From: Acholeplasmataceae bacterium
Lineage (GTDB): Bacteria > Bacillota > Negativicutes > Acidaminococcales > Acidaminococcaceae
Assembly: GCA_012744295.1 (NCBI GenBank)
Contig: JAAYIB010000174.1
Location: 1-29,705, forward strand
DNA: 29,705 nucleotides
Direction of reading: 5' to 3'
The position numbers were made by a program, and so were the translations under genes. The notes under the pieces were generated by a model. The model was not told the DNA's origin, made no database searches, and saw nothing but the letters and a program-made list of their open reading frames with translations. How positions within the stretch are numbered: the first letter of the stretch is position 1; each line of letters opens with the position of its first letter. Positions 23,598-29,705 of this stretch are shown here, in pieces.

Positions 23598-23882
23598 ATA
23601 ACATCGTGAAATGTATTTATGTTTCCGTGTGCAAAATGATAAAGGTTATGACCGGGAAAAAAGTCAGGGAGAACTCCATGCAGAGAGGCGGCGTTTGGTG
23701 CAAGCCGTTAGGAAACCCGTGGCGAAGCTCACCCGCGAACTCCGGCTCGGAAATTAAGTAAGAGCCGGCGCAGAGCGCTGTGTTAAAGCGTCCGGATAAT
23801 GCCGGGAAGGAGTTCAAAGTAGGGTGGTACCGCGGTTTGCCATCGCCCCTATCTGTCAGCTGACGGATAGGGGCGTTTTTTT
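23598..23882 (+). promoter_or_regulatory. T-box leader, leucine-specific, upstream of the ilv-leu operon
   Basis: Same architecture as the serA leader. GAA is followed by CTC (23740-23742) at the specifier position, a leucine codon. The T-box sequence is AGGGTGGTACCGCGG (23821-23835); TGGT pairs with a tRNA ending ACCA, and bacterial tRNA-Leu has discriminator A. The terminator follows at 23844-23882. The whole operon should be switched on when uncharged tRNA-Leu accumulates. An isoleucine or valine specifier was considered, but neither codon is at this position. Confidence 0.9.
23844..23882 (+). terminator. Attenuator terminator of the leucine T-box
   Basis: CGCCCCTATC (23844-23853) pairs with GATAGGGGCG (23866-23875), extended by TGTC/GACG around an AGCT loop, giving a 14-bp stem, then seven T. 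Confidence 0.92.
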
Positions 23883-23915
23883 CTACCTTGTGGTATTTAA
23901 AGGAGGGTAAGGGTG

Positions 23916-24473
23916 ATGGAACAGGTTATTTCAATCGTAGTGCGCAACCAACCGGGCGTTTTGATGCGCGTGGCAGGATTGTTTTCGCGCCGTGGGTTCA
24001 ACATTGACAGCCTTGCCGTAGGGATTACTCAGAACCCTGAGTTCTCAAGAATGACGGTGACCATGCAGGCCGATGACTCCACAATCGAGCAGGTCTGCAA
24101 GCAATTGGCCAAGCTGGTGGAAGTCGAGGCACTGAAGGTTTTGCCGTCCAATGCGAGCACCAAGCGCAGCATGGCGTTGGTCAAGGTGCGGGCAGGCGAT
24201 AAAAAGATGGAGGTCCTGAAACTGGCGGACGTGTTTCGCGCTCATACCATTGACGTGACCGGCGATTCTTTTACCTTCCTTATTACGGGCGTAAATGAAA
24301 AGCTTCATGCTTTCGTTGATGTCATGAGACCCTATGAAATTCTTGAAATGGTTCAGACGGGAGCGATTGCCCTCGAAAGAGGCGAAGAAGCTCTTAACGT
24401 CGAAAGCTCGCGCTATTCATGGCCTAAGATCGTTGACGATTCAAAGGACCGCAAAGCCTGTGTTGTTATTTGA
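23916..24473 (+). CDS. ilvH: Acetolactate synthase, small (regulatory) subunit
   Basis: The regulatory partner of the large subunit; it confers valine feedback and raises activity of the first common step of branched-chain synthesis. 185 residues from ATG 23916, 9 bases after AGGAGGG; a GTG directly before it is not needed. ACT domain about 4-75 (ISIVVRNQPGVLMRVAGLF, RRGFNIDSL), then the C-terminal small-subunit domain. It is slightly longer than the E. coli protein (about 163) at the C-terminus. Unusually it leads the operon, while its catalytic partner ilvB is the sixth gene. Confidence 0.95.
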   Translation: MEQVISIVVRNQPGVLMRVAGLFSRRGFNIDSLAVGITQNPEFSRMTVTMQADDSTIEQVCKQLAKLVEVEALKVLPSNASTKRSMALVKVRAGDKKMEVLKLADVFRAHTIDVTGDSFTFLITGVNEKLHAFVDVMRPYEILEMVQTGAIALERGEEALNVESSRYSWPKIVDDSKDRKACVVI

Positions 24474-24578
24474 GGCAGCAGTTGGCAGTTTATTAGGTTA
24501 AAACTTGGTTCTGATAAGATGACCGCTTGGAAGGGCTATAAGTTTGATAAATTTATTATCCGAAGGGGAGAATGAAAA

Positions 24579-25571
24579 ATGGTAAAAATGTATTACGACA
24601 AGGACGCAAACTGGGACATGATGAAAGACAAGACTGTCGCCGTTATCGGTTACGGCAGTCAGGGTCATGCTCATTCCCTGAATCTTAAAGACAGCGGAGC
24701 CAACGTCGTTGTAGGCCTGTATGAAGGCAGCAAGTCCTGGGCAAAGGCCGAGGCTGCGGGCCTCAAGGTCATGACCGCTGCCGAAGCTGTAATTGAGGCG
24801 GACATTGTAATGATGCTGATTCCTGACGAAAAACAGGCCTCGACTTATAAAAACGAGGTTGCCCCCAACCTGAGACCGGGAATGGCTCTTGCCTTCGCCC
24901 ACGGTTTCAACATTCACTTCGGACAGATTGTCCCGCCTGCAGACGTTGACGTTTTTATGGTTGCGCCGAAAGGCCCGGGCCACCTTGTGCGCCGCGTGTT
25001 CGTAGAAGGACAGGGCGTGCCCTGCCTGATCGCGGTTCATCAGGATGCAACCGGCCGTGCGCATGACATCGGTCTTGCCTATGCCAAGGGCATCGGCGGC
25101 ACTCGTGCCGGCGTGCTTGGTACTACCTTCCGCGAAGAAACGGAAACCGACCTTTTTGGCGAGCAGGCTGTGCTCTGCGGCGGCGTAACGGCATTAATCA
25201 CCGCGGGCTTCGAGACTTTGGTCGAGGCCGGCTACGCACCGGAAAGCGCTTATTTTGAATGTATGCATGAAATGAAGCTGATTGTTGACCTCATGTATGA
25301 GGGCGGTATGGCGAAAATGCGTCATTCCGTCAGTGATACGGCCGAGTACGGCGATTATGTCAGCGGTAAGAGAATCGTGACCGAAGAAACAAAGAACGCA
25401 ATGCGTCAGGTGCTGGCAGAAATTCAGGACGGAACCTTCGCAAACAAATGGCTGCTTGAAAACCAGGCCAATCGCCCTGCCTTTAACGCAATGCGCAAGC
25501 GTGCGGTCAATCATCCGATTGAAAAGGTTGGTGCAGAACTGCGTGGCATGATGTCCTGGGTTAAGAAATAA
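24579..25571 (+). CDS. ilvC: Ketol-acid reductoisomerase (class I)
   Basis: Isomerises and reduces acetolactate or acetohydroxybutyrate to the dihydroxy acid using NAD(P)H and Mg2+. 330 residues, class I (short) form. The Rossmann loop is IGYGSQGHAHSLNLKDSG near residues 23-40, with the conserved histidine in MVAPKGPGHLVRR (about 127-139) and acidic metal ligands in EETETDLFGEQ (about 186-196). The beta2-alphaB loop GLYEGSKSW has serines that often accompany NADPH use (inference). It follows ilvH after a 105-base gap with no clear promoter. Confidence 0.97.
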   Translation: MVKMYYDKDANWDMMKDKTVAVIGYGSQGHAHSLNLKDSGANVVVGLYEGSKSWAKAEAAGLKVMTAAEAVIEADIVMMLIPDEKQASTYKNEVAPNLRPGMALAFAHGFNIHFGQIVPPADVDVFMVAPKGPGHLVRRVFVEGQGVPCLIAVHQDATGRAHDIGLAYAKGIGGTRAGVLGTTFREETETDLFGEQAVLCGGVTALITAGFETLVEAGYAPESAYFECMHEMKLIVDLMYEGGMAKMRHSVSDTAEYGDYVSGKRIVTEETKNAMRQVLAEIQDGTFANKWLLENQANRPAFNAMRKRAVNHPIEKVGAELRGMMSWVKK

Positions 25572-25585
25572 TTATTTGTGAGAGC

Positions 25586-25618
25586 CTGCCGGGCAGGTTT
25601 CTGCCCGGCAGAATTTTT
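25586..25618 (+). terminator. Strong hairpin with T run between ilvC and leuC
   Basis: An 11-bp perfect stem, CTGCCGGGCAG (25586-25596) with CTGCCCGGCAG (25601-25611), a 4-base GTTT loop, then AA and five T. It has the shape of an intrinsic terminator but sits inside a co-directional operon, 15 bases after the ilvC stop and about 30 before the leuC start. It could attenuate, or protect the 3' end of ilvC mRNA. Confidence 0.7.
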
Positions 25619-25646
25619 GTATGCGGAACTTAGGGGGATTATAGTT

Positions 25647-26909
25647 ATGGGTATGACGATGACCGAGAAAATATTGGCGAAGCATAGCGGCAGGGAAACC
25701 GTTGCCGCCGGTGACCTGCTTATTTCGCAGTTGGATCTGATACTTGCAAACGATATTACGGGACCGCCGGCAATCGATGAGTTTGAGCGCATCGGCAAGC
25801 CGGTTTTCAACAAGGATAGAATAGCGCTTGTGCCCGACCATTTTTCACCGTGCAAGGATATCAAGTCGGCTGAAATGTGCAAACGTCTGCGCGACTTTGC
25901 CCGCGAGCACAAAATTACCAATTATTTCGAAGTGGGACGTATGGGTATAGAACATGCCTTGCTTCCTGATTCAGGACTTGTTGCTCCGGGAGAAGTAATA
26001 ATCGGTGCAGACTCTCATACTTGTACCTATGGTGCCCTTAATGCCATGGCGACAGGCGTAGGACAGTCGGACGTCGGAGCCGCAATGGCCAGCGGCACCA
26101 CCTGGTTCAAGGTGCCGGCGGCAATCAAGGTTGAACTTAAGGGGAAGCTCCCGAGGTATGTAAGGGGAAAAGACATTATTCTGACGCTTATAGGCATGAT
26201 CGGCGTTGACGGAGCACGCTACCAGTCTCTGGAATTTTTCGGAGACGGCATTGGCGAACTGGAGATGTCTGACCGTTTTACCATCTGCAACATGGCGATC
26301 GAGGCCGGGGCAAAGAACGGAATCTTTCCGGTTGATGCCAAGACACTCGAATATCTGAAAGGCAGTGTTACGCGGGATTTTGCAGCGGTGGAGCCTGACA
26401 GTGACGCAGCATATACAAGAGAGGTTACGATAGAGCTTGACGAACTTGTTCCCGTTGTCGCCTATCCGCATCTGCCTGAGAACGTTCATCCGGTCAGCGA
26501 GGCGGGGGGCATCAGGATAGACCAGGCGGTTATCGGTTCCTGCACCAACGGCAGGCTGGAGGATCTCGCGCAGGCAGCGGAAGTGCTCAAGGACAACAAG
26601 GTACATCCGGACGTTCGCTGCATCATTATCCCGGCAACACAGGAAATATACATGGAAGCAATGAAGCGCGGCTACATTGATATTTTTATTGAGGCGGGAG
26701 TTGCTGTGAGCACGCCTACCTGCGGACCTTGTCTTGGCGGCTATATGGGAATACTTGCTCACGGCGAACGTGCGGTTTCTACGACCAACAGGAACTTCCG
26801 CGGCCGTATGGGCCATGTTGACAGCGAGGTTTACCTTGCGAGTCCCTATGTTGCGGCGGCAAGCGCCGTTATGGGCAGAATTGCCGGCCCGGAGGAGGTT
26901 ATAAAATGA
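25647..26909 (+). CDS. leuC: 3-isopropylmalate dehydratase, large subunit
   Basis: The [4Fe-4S] aconitase-family subunit that, with LeuD, isomerises 2- to 3-isopropylmalate for leucine. 420 residues, the shorter form common in anaerobes and archaea. I chose ATG 25647, after TAGGGGGAT; a longer frame from 25578 would translate through the upstream hairpin. Cluster cysteines are seen in GSCTNGR (one) and TPTCGPCLGG (two). Other family segments are the ADSHTCTYGA block and a GQSDVGAAMASG segment. It overlaps leuD by 4 bases. Confidence 0.95.
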   Translation: MGMTMTEKILAKHSGRETVAAGDLLISQLDLILANDITGPPAIDEFERIGKPVFNKDRIALVPDHFSPCKDIKSAEMCKRLRDFAREHKITNYFEVGRMGIEHALLPDSGLVAPGEVIIGADSHTCTYGALNAMATGVGQSDVGAAMASGTTWFKVPAAIKVELKGKLPRYVRGKDIILTLIGMIGVDGARYQSLEFFGDGIGELEMSDRFTICNMAIEAGAKNGIFPVDAKTLEYLKGSVTRDFAAVEPDSDAAYTREVTIELDELVPVVAYPHLPENVHPVSEAGGIRIDQAVIGSCTNGRLEDLAQAAEVLKDNKVHPDVRCIIIPATQEIYMEAMKRGYIDIFIEAGVAVSTPTCGPCLGGYMGILAHGERAVSTTNRNFRGRMGHVDSEVYLASPYVAAASAVMGRIAGPEEVIK

Positions 26910-27391
26910 GCAAGGTTTGGCGCTACGGCGATCATGTAGACACTGACGTCATCATCCCGGCAAGGTATTTGAACATTGCCGGTTTTAACGAACTTGCGGA
27001 GCATGCGATGGAGGACATAGACGCTTCCTTTGCTTTCAATGTGAGCCGGGGGGATTTTATTGTCGCAGGCAGAAACTTCGGCTGCGGGTCAAGCCGCGAG
27101 CATGCACCGATGGTGCTCAAGGTGAAAGGCGTAAAATGCGTAATAGCTGACAGCTTCGCGCGTATTTTTTACCGCAACGCCATCAACATCGGCCTTCACG
27201 TGCTTGAAATCGGCGAAGACGTTGAAAAAATAGAGGCACAGGACCAATTGGAAGTGGACGCTGCCAAGGGCGAAATCAGGGTGCTGAACAAGAACCTGGT
27301 CATTACAACCAGACCCTTGCCGGAATTTGTCCGTAAAATAGCCGACTGCGGCGGCCTGATAAACTATGTCAAAGGAGAAAAGACAGAATGA
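26906..27391 (+). CDS. leuD: 3-isopropylmalate dehydratase, small subunit
   Basis: The swivel-domain partner of LeuC. 161 residues, matching the short LeuC form. Motifs: GDHVDTDVIIPARYL near the start, and GRNFGCGSSREHAP (about 56-69), which binds substrate. ATGA overlaps at both ends (leuC and leuB) indicate coupled translation and suggest equal subunit amounts. Confidence 0.96.
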   Translation: MSKVWRYGDHVDTDVIIPARYLNIAGFNELAEHAMEDIDASFAFNVSRGDFIVAGRNFGCGSSREHAPMVLKVKGVKCVIADSFARIFYRNAINIGLHVLEIGEDVEKIEAQDQLEVDAAKGEIRVLNKNLVITTRPLPEFVRKIADCGGLINYVKGEKTE

Positions 27392-28458
27392 AGATAACCC
27401 TACTGCCAGGCGACGGCATTGGCCCGGAAATTATTGATGCCGCAGTCGAGGTTCTTAACGCGGTGGCTGAAAAACACGGTCTTGCTTTTGCATATGACCA
27501 TCAACTGATAGGAGGGGCGGCATTTGACGCAACAGGCAGCCCCCTGCCGGAAGCTACCGTAAAATCAGCCCTGCAGGCTGACGCCGTGCTGCTCGGTGCA
27601 GTGGGCGGTCCGAAGTGGGACGACGTGGCCCCTGCCCTCCGCCCCGAAAAGGCGCTCCTTGGTATACGCAAGGTGCTTGGCCTCTATTGCAACCTGAGGC
27701 CGATCCGGGTTTCCCGTTTTGTCTCCCATCTTTCACCCTTGAAAAAGGAAAGAGTGGAAAATGTTGACCTTTTGATAGTTCGCGAGCTTACAGGCGGAAT
27801 TTATTTCGGCGCCCACAAGGAAGCCGCCACTGATGAAAACGGCGTGGAATCTGCGTCAGACATAGAGATCTACAGCAGGCCCGAGGTGGAAAGAATTGCA
27901 CGTTTTGCCTTTGAAGCGGCAAAAGGCCGCAGAGGCAAGGTGACTTCGATTGACAAGGCCAACGTTCTTGCTTCTTCAAGAATGTGGCGCAAGATTACCG
28001 CCGAGGTGCATCAGAAATTCTATCCCGAATTGGAACTTAACAACCTGTATGTTGACAACTGCGCGATGCAGCTTGTGCTTAACCCCGGGCAATTCGACGT
28101 TGTCCTGACCAATAATATTTTTGGCGACATTCTTTCCGACGAGGCATCGGTGCTTGCCGGCTCAATCGGCCTTTTGCCTTCCGCCAGCCTCGGCGACGGA
28201 ACGGGAATGTACGAACCGATACACGGCTCGGCTCCCGACATTGCGGGCCTTGGCACAGCCAATCCTCTCGGCACGATCTTGTCCGCGGCGATGATGCTGC
28301 GGTATTCCCTGAAGCAGGAGGAGGCAGCTGCAGACGTTGAGGCAGCAGTGGAAAAGGTTCTAAAAAAGGGCTTTCGGACAGCTGACTTGGCAGGATCCGG
28401 CCTGACTGTCGTTTCGACATCCGAAATGGGCAGACTGGTTGCTCGGGAAATTGTTTAA
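27388..28458 (+). CDS. leuB: 3-isopropylmalate dehydrogenase
   Basis: Oxidative decarboxylation of 3-isopropylmalate with NAD+ and a divalent metal, giving ketoisocaproate. 356 residues. It opens with LLPGDGIGPEI, has the substrate-binding arginines in the LRPIRV/VRELTGGIYFG region, the metal-binding aspartates in NIFGDILSDEAS (about 246-257), and GSAPDIAG near residue 289. It overlaps leuD by 4 bases. leuA and ilvD are not in the window and may lie beyond the right edge or elsewhere. Confidence 0.96.
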   Translation: MKITLLPGDGIGPEIIDAAVEVLNAVAEKHGLAFAYDHQLIGGAAFDATGSPLPEATVKSALQADAVLLGAVGGPKWDDVAPALRPEKALLGIRKVLGLYCNLRPIRVSRFVSHLSPLKKERVENVDLLIVRELTGGIYFGAHKEAATDENGVESASDIEIYSRPEVERIARFAFEAAKGRRGKVTSIDKANVLASSRMWRKITAEVHQKFYPELELNNLYVDNCAMQLVLNPGQFDVVLTNNIFGDILSDEASVLAGSIGLLPSASLGDGTGMYEPIHGSAPDIAGLGTANPLGTILSAAMMLRYSLKQEEAAADVEAAVEKVLKKGFRTADLAGSGLTVVSTSEMGRLVAREIV

Positions 28459-28484
28459 AGTTTTTTAGAAACGGAGTGAAAAAA

Positions 28485-29705
28485 ATGCGGATGACCGGTG
28501 CTGAATTAATGGTAAAGTGTCTCCTGGAGCAGGGAGTTGACACGGTTTTTGGCTATCCCGGCGGAGCAATCCTGCCTTTTTACGATGCTTTGCGCGTATC
28601 GGAAATCAGACACGTACTGACAGCCCATGAACAGGGCGCCGCTCATGCCGCTGACGGTTATGCGCGCGCCGGAGGCCGCGTCGGTGTCTGCGTCGCAACC
28701 TCGGGCCCTGGTGCAACCAATCTCGTGACAGGTCTTGCGACGGCTTTTCTCGACTCGATTTCTGTCGTGGCCATCACAGGTCAGGTGCCGACTGCGATGA
28801 TCGGTCATGACGCCTTCCAGGAGGTTGACATTACAGGCATTACGATGCCGATAACGAAACATAATTTTTTAGTGAAGGATCCGTCGCAGCTTGCGGCGGC
28901 AATTCGCTTGGCCTTCGTATTGGCAAGAACCGGCAGGCCGGGTCCGGTTCTGATTGATGTCCCGCGGGACGTTCAGACGGCGATGGTTGACTATGAAGAA
29001 ACGGAACTTTCGTATCCTGAGCCTGAAAAACCGGACTGCGAAAAAATCAGAAAGGCCGTCGCAGCAATTAATGCCGCAGAAAGACCCGTCATGCTGATCG
29101 GGGGAGGCGTCATCAACAGCAACACAGAATATGACGCCATGGATTTGGCTGAGAAACTGCAGATCCCGGTAGTCAGTACCTTGATGGGGCTGGGCGCCTG
29201 CAGCGCCTACCGCAGTCTGTTTTTGGGGATGACGGGCCTGCACGGCCATGAAAAAGCCAACAACGCCGTAAAGGAAGCGGATTTGATTCTGGCCTTCGGC
29301 AGCCGCTTTAATGACCGTGTCACGGGCGAGCGCGGCAGTTACGTCGCCCATAAAACCTTTGTGCATATGGACATTGACCCTGCGGAGCTTGACAAAAATA
29401 TTTATTCGGAAATCGGGATCGCCGGCGATATGAAGATGACGCTGAACAAGCTTACGGAAGCCTGTTCGCCGAAAAACCTGGAAGCCTGGTGGCGCCAGAT
29501 TGCGGCCTGGCCCTCCAATGACGAGGACTGCGGCGAAGCCGAGACGCCAAAATTCTTCAGGGCCCTCAATCCGGTGCTCAAGGACCGCGACTTCATTATC
29601 ACGACCGATGTCGGCCAGCACCAGATGTGGTCAGCTCAGAATATCAAGATTCAATTTGCGCGTCAGTGGGTTACATCAGGCGGGCTCGGTACGATGGGCT
29701 TCGGC
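28485..29705 (+). CDS. ilvB: Acetolactate synthase, large (catalytic) subunit, cut by the window edge
   Basis: A thiamine-diphosphate enzyme condensing pyruvate with pyruvate or 2-ketobutyrate. ATG 28485, after CGGAGTG, opens a frame that stays open for 407 codons to the last base; the family is about 550-600 residues, so roughly the last quarter is missing. The N-terminal ThDP-pyrimidine domain has FGYPGGAILPFYDAL and the catalytic Glu49 in TAHEQGAAHAADGYAR. The central domain contains the FGSRFNDRVTG block. The pyrophosphate-binding domain begins with TTDVGQHQMW before the edge. It lies 26 bases after leuB, five genes away from ilvH. Confidence 0.95.
   Translation, partial: MRMTGAELMVKCLLEQGVDTVFGYPGGAILPFYDALRVSEIRHVLTAHEQGAAHAADGYARAGGRVGVCVATSGPGATNLVTGLATAFLDSISVVAITGQVPTAMIGHDAFQEVDITGITMPITKHNFLVKDPSQLAAAIRLAFVLARTGRPGPVLIDVPRDVQTAMVDYEETELSYPEPEKPDCEKIRKAVAAINAAERPVMLIGGGVINSNTEYDAMDLAEKLQIPVVSTLMGLGACSAYRSLFLGMTGLHGHEKANNAVKEADLILAFGSRFNDRVTGERGSYVAHKTFVHMDIDPAELDKNIYSEIGIAGDMKMTLNKLTEACSPKNLEAWWRQIAAWPSNDEDCGEAETPKFFRALNPVLKDRDFIITTDVGQHQMWSAQNIKIQFARQWVTSGGLGTMGFG

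Noticed and set aside
25578..25646. An N-terminal extension of leuC starting at GTG 25578
   Set aside because: It would translate through the strong hairpin, adds residues absent from the family, and the good ribosome site points to ATG 25647.

Overview
The window looks like a chromosomal segment of a diderm Firmicute, most likely of the class Negativicutes (Acidaminococcaceae-like is my guess, not shown). Signs are Firmicute-type tRNA-sensing T-box leaders, strong AGGAGG-type ribosome sites and sigma-A-like TTGACA-17-TATAAT promoters, together with an RND-type efflux pump whose architecture needs an outer membrane. Gene content is core metabolism. I see no transposase, integrase, CRISPR array, rRNA or tRNA gene.

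Layout. 1-4900: the end of a cold-shock protein gene, an acidic amino acid/dicarboxylate symporter, a secreted SGNH hydrolase (minus strand), an unrecognised 149-residue protein, a stand-alone structured RNA with its own promoter and terminator (about 3712-4030), and an Mrp/NBP35-type Fe-S carrier ATPase (minus strand). 5001-5738: a TauE/SafE permease. 5870-15770: one aromatic amino acid operon. Its leader holds a 48-codon peptide packed with Trp, Tyr and Phe codons followed by an intrinsic terminator. Ten same-strand genes follow: two tandem DAHP synthases, tyrA, aroB, aroA, aroC, pheA, aroE, aroK and aroQ. They cover every step from PEP and erythrose-4-phosphate to chorismate, plus the Phe and Tyr branches. 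15781-20614: a minus-strand tetR - membrane fusion protein - RND pump operon. 20754-22660: a serine T-box and serA. 22763-23344: xpt (minus strand). 23563 to the end: a leucine T-box and the branched-chain operon ilvH-ilvC-leuC-leuD-leuB-ilvB, the last gene cut by the window edge.

The three biosynthetic units each appear to sense their own products by transcription attenuation, but by two mechanisms. serA and ilv-leu use T-boxes: specifier TCC with discriminator match C for Ser, and CTC with discriminator match T for Leu. The aromatic operon appears to use ribosome stalling on a leader peptide rich in all three aromatic residues. The two DAHP synthases differ mainly in their N-terminal regulatory domain, so enzyme-level feedback may also be split between them.

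The items most worth following up are the aromatic leader peptide, the unidentified 320-nt RNA, the tandem DAHP synthases, and the strong hairpin inside the ilv-leu operon.
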